A stretch of 64,000 bases of DNA. Origin: Punica granatum. Its lineage: Eukaryota > Streptophyta > Magnoliopsida > Myrtales > Lythraceae. A program made the position numbers and the translations under genes. Below the pieces are notes generated by a model. It ran no database searches and was not told the DNA's origin. It saw only the letters and a program-made list of their open reading frames with translations. Of the stretch, positions 23,694 to 35,305 are shown piece by piece (the stretch's first letter is position 1; every line of letters starts with the position of its first letter). Where the stretch lies: assembly GCF_007655135.1 (NCBI RefSeq), contig NC_045131.1:23854001-23918000 (forward strand), read 5' to 3'.

Positions 23694-26600
23694 ATGTCTC
23701 ACAATAGTGCTAAGTGTATTCCCGAAGGTGCAACGGAATTGGCTGATTCGAAAATACTTTTAGAGGCCATGATGAGTGAGATGAGGCGTGTGATGCGGTT
23801 GGAGTTTGAGCAGGTTCATGAACGGATAGATCTGATAGAGAATAAACGTGTGGAGCAGCCACGAAACGCTCCTAATGCACGTAGGAGGGAAAGAGTTCAA
23901 CCGAGGGAAGTGAGGGTTGAAGATGAAGAGATTTATGGGGCTGGTTTTGATGAAGATGATCGAGATTCGGTTGTTAGTAATAGGAGACATGGAGGGCGGT
24001 TTAGAGAAGATAGGAATCGGGAAGATTATAACTTGGGTAGTATTAAGATGAAAATCCCATCGTTCCAAGGAAAGAGTGATCCCGAAGCATACCTTGAGTG
24101 GGAGAAAAAGGTGGAGTTTGTATTTGATTGTTATAGTTATTCCGAGCTGAAGAAAGTCAAAGTGGCAGCAATTGAATTCTCGGATTATGCAATTGTTTGG
24201 TGGGATCAATTGATGATAAATAGGCGAAGAAATAGAGAGCCACCTATAGCTACGTGGGAGGAAATGAAAAGGGTGATGAGGAAGCGATTTGTTCCTAGTT
24301 ATTACTACCGGGAGCTGTATAATAAGTTACAAAGTCTTAGGCAAGGTAACCGGAGTGTAGAGGAATATTTTAAGGAGATGGAAGTGGCCATGATTAGAGC
24401 TAACATAGAGGAGGATCGAGAGGCTACTATGGCAAGATTTTTGGCTGGATTGAACCGAGCAATTCAAAATGCCGTGGAATTACAACATTATGTGGAGTTG
24501 GAGGATATGGTGCACATGGCCATCAAGATTGAGAACCAGTTCAAGAGGAGAGGCAATACAAGTGCAAGCCAAAGTCCAAGCACATCCACTTGGAAACCGA
24601 ATCAGTGGAAGAAAGATGAGAAGCAATCCACGTCGATGTTGAAAACCGAGCAAAAGCGAGAAGCAACCAGCCATGTTCCTCAAGGTAAAACCGACATTTC
24701 TACCTCCAGGAATCTTGACATTAAGTGTTTTAAATGCCAAGGCAGGGGACACATAGCAAGTCAATGCCCAAACAAGCGGGTCATGGTGATGCGAGACAAT
24801 GGTGACATTGTGACCGACACTGAAGATTCCGACACCGATGACATGCCCCCATTGGAGGACGTTCCCGAAGAGGAATATTTAGCTCCAGATGCATTGACAT
24901 TGGTGGCAAGGAGAGCATTAAGCTTGCAAACAAAAAGAGTTGAAGAAGTGCAGCGGGAGAACATCTTTCACACTAGGTGCTACATCAAAGACATGGTATG
25001 TAGTGTGATTATTGATGGTGGTAGTTGTACTAATGTCGCAAGTGCAACAATGGTGGAAAAATTAAGATTGCCCATGGTGAAGCACCCTAGGCCGTACAAG
25101 CTGCAATGGTTGAATGATAGTGGTGAGATAAGGGTGAACAAGCAGGTGTTAGTTGCATTTCGAATCGGTAAATACGAAGATGAAGTGTTGTGTGATGTAG
25201 TACCGATGCAAGCAGGACACTTGTTGCTAGGGCGTCCATGGCAATTTGATAGACGAGTGAAGCATGATGGCTTTACGAACAAATACTCCTTTGTACTTAA
25301 TCAGCGATCAATCACTCTTGTACCATTGACTCCGCAGCAAGTATATGAGGATCAAGTGAGATTGCAAAAAGAGAGTGATCAAAAGAAAGAGAGTGAACAG
25401 AAGAAAAAGAGTGAAAATCAGAGAGAGGCCGAGAAAAATGAGAGAGAAAAAGAAAATCAAAATTCGGCCATTGAGAGAAAATCAGAGAGAAAACAAAAGA
25501 ATTTTTATGCAAACATGGGAGAAATTAGGCAAGCAATGTTTTTAAATCAGCCGATGATTGTACTTTTGTACAAAGAGGCATTTTTCAATACTAACGAACT
25601 TGATATCTCTCTTCCTAGTTCTGTTGTTTCTCTTTTGCAGGAGTATGAGGATGTCTTTCCCGAGGAAACACCACATGGCTTACCTCCAATCCGAGGGATT
25701 GAACATCAAATTGATTTTGTTCCCGGTGCGACAATTCCAAACCGACCAGCCTATAGGAGCAATCCTGAGGAGACAAAGGAGCTTCAACGGCAGGTAAAGA
25801 AGTTGTTAGAGAAAGGGTACGTGAGGGAGAGCTTGAGCCCATGCGCTGTTCCAGTAATACTTGTACCTAAGAAGGATGGGACGTGGAGAATGTGCATTGA
25901 TTGCCGAGCAATCAACAACATAACGGTAAAGTATCGTCATCCTATTCCCCGCTTAGATGATATGTTAGATGAGTTACATGGTTCTTGTATATTTTCTAAA
26001 ATTGATTTAAAGAGTGGTTATCATCAGATTAGAATGAAAGAAGGAGATGAATGGAAAACGGCCTTTAAAACAAAATACGGTTTGTACGAATGGTTAGTTA
26101 TGCCTTTTGGTTTGACTAATGCTCCAAGCACTTTTATGAGACTTATGAATCATGTTTTGCGTGCATTTATAGGTAGATTTGTGGTTGTCTACTTTGATGA
26201 TATACTAGTTTACAGCAAAAACTTAGATGATAATAAGGTACATTTGAAATCTGTCTTAAATGTGCTTAGGAAGGAAAAGTTATTTGCTAATATGAAGAAG
26301 TGTACTTTTTGCACCGATAAGCTTGTTTTTTTTGGGATTTGTTGTTAGTGCACAAGGTATACAGGTTGATGAGGAGAAGGTACGTGCAATCCAAGAGTGG
26401 CCTAGTCCCACAAGTGTAAGTAATGTTCGTAGTTTTCATGGACTTGCTAGTTTCTATCGGCGGTTCGTGAAGGACTTTAGTAGCATAGCAGCACCACTTA
26501 CTGAAGTGATCAAGAAAAACGTTGGATTTAGATGGGGAGAAGAACAAGAGAAGGCGTTTCAACTAATCAAAGAGAAGCTGACCAACGCTCCTTTATTATC

Positions 26601-28467
26601 TTTACCTAACTTTTCTAAAACTTTTGAGATTGAATGTGATGCTTCAGGTGTTGGTATAGGTGCAGTTCTCATGCCGGAAGGACGACCAATTGCTTACTTC
26701 AGCGAAAAACTAAGCGGTGCAGCCTTAAACTATCCAACTTATGATAAAGAGTTGTATGCATTGGTTCGAGCTTTAGAGACGTGGCAACACTACCTATGGC
26801 CTAAGGAGTTCGTGATACACACCGATCATGAGTCCTTGAAACACTTGAAGGGCCAACACAAACTAAACAAAAGACATGCCCGATGGGTGGAGTTCATTGA
26901 GACGTTTCCATACGTCATTCGGTATAAGCAAGGTAAGGAGAATGTGGTCGCCGATGCACTTTCTCGCAGGTATGCATTACTCTCTACACTTGATGCAAAA
27001 TTGCTTGGTTTTGAGCACATTAAAAATTTATATGCTGATGACCATGAATTTTGTGAGGAATATCGAGCTTGTGAGAAAATTCCTTGTGGTAAGTTCTTTA
27101 GGCATGATGACTTTCTGTTTCGAGAGAATAAGTTATGCGTGCCAAATTGTTCCTTGAGAGAGTTATCAATGCAGGAATCACATGGTGGGGGATTAATGGG
27201 ACATTTTGGAGTAGCAAAGACTTTAGCTATTTTGCAAGAACACTTCTATTGGCCACATATGAAAAGAGATGTTGAGAGAATTTGTGGTAGATGCATTACG
27301 TGTAGGCAAGGTAAATCCAGAGTGCAGCCTAACGGTTTGTATACTCCTTTACCAATTCCTAGTGAGCCTTGGATTGATATTTCAATGGACTTTGTGTTAG
27401 GATTACCTAGGACTAAACGTGGGAGAGATTCAATTTTTGTGGTTGTGGATAGATTTTCTAAGATGGCACACTTTATTCCATGTCACAAAACGGATGATGC
27501 CTCGCATGTTGCTGATTTGTTCTTTAGGGAGATTGTGAGGTTACATGGCATGCCTAGAACAATTGTTTCGGATAGAGATGCTAAGTTCTTGAGCTATTTT
27601 TGGAAGACTTTGTGGTGTAAGTTAGGTACTAAGCTGTTATTTTCTACTACTTGTCACCCACAAACTGATGGTCAAACGGAAGTAGTAAATAGAACTTTGT
27701 CTACTTTGTTGAGGGCAATCATAAAAAAAAACATTAAAACATGGGAAGAGTGTTTACCACATGTTGAGTTTGCTTATAACAGATCTGTTCATTCCGCTAC
27801 TAAATTTTCACCATTTGAAGTTGTTTATGGATTTAATCCTTTAACTCCATTGGATTTATCTCCTTTACCTTTGACTGAGCATGTTAATTTAGATGGCAAA
27901 AAGAAAGCTGAATTTGTCAAGCAGATTCATGAGAAAACAAGACTCAACATTGAGCGAAAAACGGAGCAGTATACAAAACACGCCAACAAGGGCCGTCATA
28001 AGCTGATTTTTGAACCCGGAGATTGGGTTTGGTTGCATATGAGGAAAGAGAGATTTCCGGCGCAAAGACGTTCCAAACTGCTTCCAAGAGGAGATGGACC
28101 TTTTCAAGTCCTGGAGCGCATCAATGACAATGCTTATAAACTAGACTTACCTGGTGAGTACAATGTAAGTGCTACTTTTAATGTTGCTGATTTGCTTCCT
28201 TTTGATGTAGGTGATGATTTGAGGACAAATCCTTTTCAAGAGGAGGGGAATGATGCAAATCGTAACACGACTTTAAGGGATCCAGCTCAAGTTCCAATTG
28301 GACCGATTACGCGAGCACGAGCAAAGAAGTTTAAAGATGAACTCAACGGCCTGATTCAAGAGGTTTGGGCTCAAGCAAATTCGTGGAGGCCCACTGGACA
28401 TGAATCACGTGATCCACAAAGATCCATCAACATTATTCAAGTTATAGAAGATTCCGGACAAGGCTAA
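23694..28467 (+). pseudogene. Gypsy gag-pol polyprotein with one frameshift
   Basis: The frame opens at 23694 (MSHNSAKC). Gag is followed by a zinc knuckle, CFKCQGRGHIASQC, near residue 345. The protease has IIDGGSCTNVAS, and reverse transcriptase has YFDDILVYS. At 26326-26333 a run of eight T shifts the frame and gives a stop at 26346-26348. Reading resumes one frame over as [15 protein letters not shown] and continues through RNase H ([28 protein letters not shown]), the integrase zinc finger (GRCITC) and the integrase core ([30 protein letters not shown]) to a stop at 28465-28467, inside the 3' LTR. Seven T would restore continuity. A stretch of about 80 K/E/Q/S-rich residues separates protease from RT. 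Confidence 0.93.
28238..28250 (+). promoter_or_regulatory. Polypurine tract
   Basis: AAGAGGAGGGGAA abuts the 3' LTR at 28251 and primes plus-strand synthesis. It is also translated, as part of QEEGN in pol. Confidence 0.9.
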
Positions 28468-29058
28468 ATTCAGCAAGTGTTTAAGGAAACTTCTAGAATA
28501 GTTGATGATCAACAGAAAATAACATCAGATTTGTTTGAAGTTTAAATCTCATAGAGATATTCTAGGGGTATTTAGATTTTATATCTTTATAGATTATGTC
28601 ATATCTCTATTGATATTCTTGGTTTTAATTTCCTTATCTATAGGAGGAGATATGATCAGATTAGGATTACTTTATGTCTATATATATTCATCTTAGTCAA
28701 TTTTTAATGAAAGGAACATTCAGAAAATTGTGAGAGTATTCTCTTTGGTTCTTGAAGAACTAATCGAACTTATCGGAAATTTCCGTGGCGTTCATCATCG
28801 ACTTATCAAACGGCTTTCCACCACCGTTTGTGGCGTCTTCATCGACTTATCAAGCGGTTTTCCATTACCGTTTGTGGCGTCTTCCTATATACCGAGGTTC
28901 TTGTTTCGCATTAAACAACGGGTTGAGGTCAGTTATACCAAGGTTCTTGTTTTTGTCGTAAACAACGGGTCGAGGGTTCGTCAATCAAATCTGATCGTGG
29001 AACGATCTTGGGTTCCTTTAGTTGTCGGGTCTCGTCATTCTTGGCGGGAATCGCATCA
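28251..29058 (+). repeat. 3' LTR of the gypsy element
   Basis: 808 bp. By eye it differs from the 5' LTR by a 2-bp CA insertion in AACATCAGATTTG and by three substitutions (TATGATCAG, GGAAATTTCC, CAAATCTGATC). Its first part encodes the C-terminal tail of pol ([17 protein letters not shown]). Confidence 0.95.
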
Positions 29059-29109
29059 ATTAAACTGGAGGCTGCGTAAACTTTAGGGAGCAAACTGACT
29101 TTTTTCTCT

Positions 29110-29414
29110 TGTTTATTTTTTTTTTATCTCCGATTAATTTAATTTAATTTAGGAAATAGTGGCTGCCCTGCAATGCATTGCATAGAGTTTTGGGTTTCTC
29201 TTTGAATTTTGTGCTTGTTTTTGTCTTTTTCCAGTCAAAGTAATATATGTTGCCGCCCACTATATTAAATTAAATTAATAATAATAATTTGTTCTATGTA
29301 CCCAGCAGCTATGTAAGCTAGCGGTTGTGTCACTCTCCCCTGCTCCTTTTAGATCAGACTGAGGCGCTCTATTCTTCTTCTTCTTCTTCTTCTTTGTGCT
29401 TTTTTGTCTCAAGG
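29110..29414 (+). promoter_or_regulatory. Upstream/leader region of the DC1 gene
   Basis: An AT-rich block around 29265-29292 (TATTAAATTAAATTAATAAT) could serve as the TATA region. A (TTC)n tract at about 29370-29395 is a typical plant 5' UTR pyrimidine patch. Transposon sequence ends only 305 bp before the start codon, so the original promoter may have been displaced. Confidence 0.4.
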
Positions 29415-31663
29415 ATGACTGCTAATACCCCCAGCCTTCTTCAGCATCCCAAACATAAACATGCCCTGATCTTTCAAGAGCTAAGCGAAAGTTTCAGCTT
29501 GGAATGCAACATCTGTAGGCTCTCCGTGAAAGGTCTGGCCTACCATTGCATAGACTGCGAGTTCTTCCTCCACAAGTCGTGCGCCGAGTTGCCTCCCGAG
29601 ATTCAACATCCCTCTCATCCACAGCACCCGCTTGTATTGTCCAAATTATGCTGGGATTCTTCCGCGAGAACACCATGTTATGGGTGTCCTTCCAGCCTAC
29701 TTGCTGATTACTATGGATGTCATGCCTGTAAAATAGAGTTGCATGTGGGATGTGCAGCTGCAACTCTCCCTCCTCCTGAAGAAGAAGAGCATAAGGACGA
29801 GGAGGAGATGATTGAGCACTTTGCTCACGACCATCCTCTTGCATCCTTCCACGTCGATGTGCCAAATTCTATCAAATGCAAGGCATGCGAACGGTGGATC
29901 TCCGGTCGCGTTTATGGTTGCCGTGCCTGCATATTTGTGCTGCACGAATCTTGCGCTCTGGCACCCCGAGAGATAATGAATCATCCTCTCCATCCACAGC
30001 ACCCGCTTACCTTGCTTGTCGATTCCAAGCCTAGCTTTCTATGCAATGTCTGCAGGTGTAGCTATAGCTTTGCATACCGCTGCAAAGAATGTGATTTGTT
30101 TCTCGATCTGGGTTGTGCTGATGTATTTGTGCATCCTCCTCCACGAGATGATCAGAGTAGCACAGACGACAGGCGAGATCAGATCCATCATTTTTCCCAC
30201 CCCCACCAACTGACACGTTTACATGTTAAACCTGAGCTTCTTGCGACCTGTGATGTTCCCGGGGAAGTGATATCCGGTGATTTTTACGGTTGCCCTGACT
30301 GCCTTTTCTTGCTCCACCCATTGCGGGCCAAGTTGACACAAGAGATTGTGCACCCTTTTCATCCGGACCACCCTCTCATTTACCAACCAGATCAAGAGAT
30401 TGAATGCTCCTTTTGCTTTGGTTATGAGGGTGACATTGGATTCGAGTGTGGAGACTGTGGCTTTGGCCTTCATGCGGCATGTGCTCTCCAAACTCTCTCT
30501 GCTACGAAAGAGGAATTAACTCTTAACAGTGAGCGTCTCCATAAACACCCCATGAGCCTTGATTTTGAAGCTGAGCAGCTAGGGCTAGGGGAATTAGATA
30601 TTGTCTGCTGCAAGTGCCCTGATGAAGGTCCAGTCTACGTCTGTACAGATGACGTTTGCCGCGCAAAAATCCATAAAACATGTGCTGATCTAGAACGTGA
30701 ATCAGAACTCCCTATTCACCCACAGCATCCTCTCCTCCTTTCTTCTGAGCCACTCAACAAATCCAATCCTTGCGTTGCGTGTCTGGAAAGCCCTTGGGGA
30801 TTCACCTTTTATTGTGATTATTGTAAGATCCAGTTCCATGCACGTTGTGCTATGAGAAGGCCGACTCTGAAACATCAGCGCCACGAGCACAGCCTATCAT
30901 ATTTCGAAAGGATAGGCCACGAACTCTCCAGGTCACAGTGCAATGTGTGTTACAATGACTGCAGGATTGACTTCTACCGCTGTGTTCCGTGCAACTATAA
31001 TCTTCACTTCAATTGCTTGCCTCTGCCCCCTTCTGCTAAACACGAATTCCACTTTCCATCCGCTGGTGCTCCGTGATAGAGTTGTTGATGAGCATTACGA
31101 TTATGAGGAGCAATATTGTGACGTGTGTGAGACACTCAGGGACCCAGAACTTGGTGTCTATTATTGCGAGGAGTGTAATTATGCTGCTGATATCGACTGT
31201 GTCATCCCCAAGGTAAGCCCGACATCCCAAAATTTCACCACATTCTCATTCTCCGAAGCATCAAGTAGCTAGCCATCACTCTCTCTGGCTCATCCCGATC
31301 TTAATTTCTGTGCCGGCCAGGAAAGGAACAATGATTGGAAAAACCTGAAGAAGTAAAAAGAAGCCACTCCTAGTCCTAGACCTTTGTTTGGAAATTAAGA
31401 AAATTTGTTGCACAAATTCATAGTATATTGCCTAAGAACTGTATTTCTTTTCCGATCCGAATAATATGAGGGGACTAAATATAAATCATTGCCGGCTCCA
31501 GGTAGATCCAGAGAAAAGTAGACAAATGGAAGACCTTATGATCAAGCAACTGGATGGACAAATTTCCAGTGAAGAAGCAGAAATAGAGGCACTGAAAAAA
31601 AAATTGGAAAGGTCAATGAAAAATCTGGAGGAATTTAAGAAAAAGAGACGACAGATAAAATGA
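29415..31663 (+). pseudogene. DC1 (Cys/His-rich C1) domain protein gene with a single-base frameshift
   Basis: The start is ATG 29415 in the context AAGGATGA. The protein contains about eight DC1-type zinc units, each with a CxxC ... YxCxxCxFxLHxxCA pattern (CNICRLSVKG...HCIDCEFFLHKSCA; CKACERWISG; CNVCYNDCRIDFYRC). H-P-x-HPQHPL spacers lie between them. At 31056-31057 CACTTTCCATCC has one C too many. The frame ends at 31076, while the next frame continues HPLVLRDRVVDEHYDYEEQY with a last zinc unit (CDVC ... YYCEECNYAADIDC) to a donor at 31213. Exon 2 (31502-31663) adds a charged coiled coil, EEAEIEALKKKLERSMKNL. DC1 proteins are plant-specific and often linked to stress or hormone responses; the role of this one is unknown. 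It may still make a protein that lacks the last finger. Confidence 0.88.
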
Positions 31664-33325
31664 AAAATCTTGGGTGCAACGGAAAGCAGAGTCGGACAGG
31701 GGATGATCATGGAGTCTCGTAATGTTTTATCTTAGCATATTTTTCACACTAATAAGGGTCTAATGCATCCATTGGTCAACGTAGATTTTATTTTCACTAT
31801 GTACGTCTGTTAAGCAAATCTTATTATGCGTTTGTCATTCTGACTATGGCCTGAAATTACTTCTACGGACCATCGGATTATTGAAAATATGTGTTCAAGT
31901 ACCTCTGAAAAGTCAATTGCGTGATCTGCACTCTCAGGAGTTCCTATACACTTTCTTTACTTGTCCATGTAATTCATTAGCCAATGCAGATTGTCTGCCA
32001 TGAGCTCGGATGAATAGGGAACGAGCCCAAGAGGCCAGGATGGGGAATGGAATGCTCTTGCTTGGTATCTTTCATTGCTAACATCAGGGAATGAAACCGG
32101 GAAGAGAAATATCAAATTTTGCTTTGTATCGTCTTCCTCTTCTTCTCTCTGCTCTTCTCCTCTGCCTCTCGAATCTCCTTCGATTACGTCCTTCTTCTTC
32201 TTCATTATTTCGTTCGGGATATAACACAAGGCCATAGAGACAAAAGAAAAGAAATAACACTCCCTGAGAATTACGATAGTATATATTTCTTTTTCTTTAA
32301 CTTTCTCTTATCTATGTTAATACAAAAACAATTTCTAGCATATGTGATTTCACGATAGCAGGTGAAAGTTAAGAAAATGAAAATGTATACTAACTTACAA
32401 ACGGGTATGTTAGTATCTTCATCATTGGATAATATAGGTGAAACAGGTTCTGCAAAGACAAGGCGGTCTTTGCCTTCAAGTTTTTCTCAAGCTCGTGAAG
32501 CTGCAAAAAGATTTTAAGGTCAGTTCAGATGGTCAAATGAGGCAATGCTACATGAAAAGCGGAGCCGTGGTATACCGAACATTTCCTATAAGCATTATAT
32601 GCATTATCATCGAGTATTGTTTCCTAGAAGCTCTCTCTCTTATGTTGCTTCTGCGCTAATTTGTTGAGCTGTCAATATATGATAATCTCCCTTAGTGCTT
32701 TAAACGACAAAGTTTCAAAACTGATCCGTGAAAATGCGAAACACTTATAAGAGAACCATTACCTTCTGCATCGATCTTGGCTATTGATATTTTGCGCAGA
32801 TCATCCGCAACGAATTCATTAGGTGGGCAGAGATAGAGACGAGATTCCATCCCGTGGAGCTGAGGAGTCAGGGTGGATCCAGGCTGGTGAGATGCTATGC
32901 TGCCCAGAGCCAGAGTAGCAATTTGGGAAAGCTCTGCCATGGGTTATGTCTTTGCGCTGATCAAGGGGAACGCCTTCTACTTCACATATTCAGGCATTCA
33001 GCTCATCTTTAGTCTTAGCATGTGAGTCTGATGGCTGAGGTCCATTTTGCTGCATTGTGGTCATGCCGTAGTTGCAATCAACTGTCTGTTAGGTACTCAT
33101 CAGTTGTCTCGTTCCTCTATGTTCTACTTTAATGGGATAGTTAGTAGACCCAGTGAAAGACACTGAAAAATGCCGATATTTTTTTTTTTAAATATATATT
33201 CGCTCACACATGACATGGATGTTCATATAACTGACTGAGGTTTATGTCATCTTCCTCCATTTAACTGGAGTTGGCTGCCCATAGTATTGCAGTCGATTGT
33301 CTGCAGTCTCGGTCATTCCTGTTGC
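31664..33325. other. Intergenic, no assignable gene
   Basis: Short open stretches exist on both strands. One is minus 32940-32692, with HGMESRLYLCPPNEFVADDL; another is plus, near 32450, with SAKTRRSLPSSFSQAREAAK. Neither has splice partners or a family I recognise. They could be gene relics. Confidence 0.35.
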
Positions 33326-33329
33326 TCGA

Positions 33330-34240
33330 TTCTTCTTGTGCAAAATTTTTTTGTATTTCTTATTTGGGATTTTGTACGAGCGAAATCCATCAATACTAAG
33401 TGATATCCTTTTGTAGTAAATGATATTGATAATGTAGGAAAACTTTTTGTACTTTAGTTCAAAGGTTTCGTAAAGATGTTCTTCACTACGAAATAATTTT
33501 ATTCTTGTATGAAAACTTTTTGTACTCTTACTTTGTATTTTGTACAAGAGAAATCTTTTAATATTAAACGATATACATGTTGTCCAAAAAAATTTTCGTA
33601 CTTTAATTCAAAGATTTCGTATAAGAAATCCTTTGGTACGAAAATAAAAATATTCTTCTTGTGCAAAACATTTTCATACTTCTTAGTTGGGATTTCGTAA
33701 TAGAGAAATCCTTTAGTATTGAATGATATACATGTTATATGAAAACTTTTTGTACTTTAATTTAAAGTTTCGTATAAGAAATCTTTCAATACAAAATAAT
33801 GTTCTTCTTGTATGAAATCTTTTTGTACTATTATTTAGGCTTTCGTACAAGAGAAATTCTAAAGTAATCAATAATATATGTGTCGTCCGAAAAATTTTTG
33901 TACTTTAATTCAAAAGTTTCGTACAAGAAATCTTTCAGGATAAAACAATGTTCTTGTGCAAAAAAATCTTCATACTTCTCATTCGAGATTTCGCACATGA
34001 GAAATCCCTAAATACTAAATGAATTTTTTTTTAATATGGAAACTTTTTGCTATTTTCGTTCAAAACAATTATCATTGATACGAAATATTATTGTATTGCT
34101 GAAACTTGAAAGATTTTTCTGACATCTTCGTTCAGTTTCTTACTACGTTAGAATTAATTAATATAATATAATTATTAATTAAATGTTACTTAAAATTAAT
34201 ACAATTCTTAAATTAATCCAAATCCTCAATTAATCTAGAG
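33330..34240. repeat. Tandem array of five ~150-bp units
   Basis: Units begin with TTCTTCTTGTGCAAAA (or TTCTTGTATGAAA) at about 33330, 33507, 33650, 33802 and 33950. They share ACTTTTTGTACTTTAATTCA, TTTCGTATAAGAAATC and GAGAAATCCTTTAGTA-type phrases. Divergence between units is substantial. A lone unit with the same tail lies at 12090-12385. It is non-coding. Confidence 0.8.
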
Positions 34241-35080
34241 TAAAAGGCATTATACCTCCCGAACTAAGGGGGATGCGTTTGGGTTTGCTCCCTGACCTTC
34301 AAAATATTGCAAAGTGCCTCCTGACCTAATCTGAAAATAAGTAAGGTGCCACCTACTTCCAATTCCAGTGAGATTTATGGCCAAAAGAAGATCACGCATC
34401 TCTCACATGTCAAAATATAAATGGCAAGAACGTCACACTGATTGAAATACTTGTGAGAAGAAGAATCTAAATAAAAAATAAGATTGTGGCATAATTACAC
34501 TCCCTCAATTCACCCGCACCGTGATGTCTCCTCTGCAGACCAGCCCCCGCGACCTCAACTCCTCGACCACGCTCCACCAGACTAAATCGTGCACAACCAG
34601 ACGTGGGCGCAGACCAGACTTGCTAGCCCTCTCCCCCGACCACAATTCGATGACCTCTGCTCCCCGAAGACCAAACCCCGGCGTCATCCGTTGTGCTTAC
34701 AGCCACGCGCCTAACGGCTTTCCTTATAGCCACACGCTCTCGCATTTGTCGGTGAGAATTTCGTCCTCTTGTTACTCATACGAAGTTTGTTTTTATTGTT
34801 GTGTTACTTATACGAGGTCATAATCTTTTGTTTCACCAATCAAACTCCGTGAATTTTGTAATGTTACTCTTCTTCAATTGTCGTAGTAGGCACATGGGTT
34901 GGAAGTTGAGAGAGGCAAGCCATGAAAGGTCGACTCCTGAATACGAATGAATTGGTTTGGCTTCACAGTCTTCAGTAGCAAGCAGTCACCAGAATTGAAT
35001 TTGGAGAACAAAGTGATGTTACTTTTCTTTGATTCAGGAAACCTATTGAACTAGCTCTCCCTCTAGACTTGATTTATTTG
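34241..35080. other. Intergenic, possible MITE relic, no gene
   Basis: The segment from about 34255 (CCCGAACTAAGGGGGATG, TGACCTTCAAAATATTGCAA) has the look of a non-autonomous transposon end, but no partner end was found. A GC-richer stretch at 34510-34740 has open frames on both strands without recognised motifs. Confidence 0.35.
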
Positions 35081-35082
35081 CA

Positions 35083-35305
35083 GCTCGTTTGATTTCAAAA
35101 TTAAATTTTAAAATTTTAACTTTCACTTTAACTCAACACACAAACAAGTGGGCCCCATAGATTATAAAACATGCAATTTCATTATAATCAATTATCTACA
35201 TAATCAAAACAGGTGGGGTCCACAACGGCTCATTTTTATTTGTCATTTTTCACAATTAAAATCACAGTTACAATTTCAAAATTTTAATTCTGAAATCAAA
35301 TGGAT
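35083..35305. mobile_element. MITE, about 220 bp, Tourist-like ends
   Basis: The ends form inverted repeats of about 38 bp: CTCGTTTGATTTCAAAATTA on the left and, from the right, TCCATTTGATTTCAGAATTA, continuing to GTAACT/TTAACT. The centre contains GTGGGCCCCAT and GGTGGGGTCCAC, common in plant MITEs. No target duplication could be read. Confidence 0.6.

Larger units (their letters stand above)
22213..29058 (+). mobile_element. Full-length Ty3/gypsy (chromovirus) LTR retrotransposon, 6.85 kb
   Basis: LTRs of 806 and 808 bp (22213-23018 and 28251-29058) begin TGATGC and end GCATCA. The 5-bp target duplication ATTAA (22208-22212 and 29059-29063) is exact. PBS, gag-pol and PPT are all present. 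By eye the LTRs differ at three bases plus one 2-bp indel, so the insertion is very recent. The pol frame runs about 217 nt into the 3' LTR, a feature known for the CRM clade of chromoviruses. No chromodomain was recognised, so clade membership is inference. Confidence 0.95.
21557..29109. mobile_element. Long-TIR (Mutator-like) element split by a gypsy insertion
   Basis: The left arm from 21557 (ATGATCAATTTAGTCC, CAACCTCCAG, CATCAATATAGTCCCT) matches the reverse complement of sequence that runs across the gypsy insertion site: 29109-29064, then 22212 leftwards (GTCAGTTTGCTCC, CAGCCTCCAG, CATCAATATGGTCCTT). Without the gypsy the element is about 700 bp. The right TIR is cut by the retrotransposon at 22212/29059. 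The interior is non-coding. Confidence 0.7.

Noticed and set aside
34505..34823. GC-rich open frames on both strands
   Set aside because: No recognisable motif, splice signal or conserved neighbour; base composition alone can open the frames.
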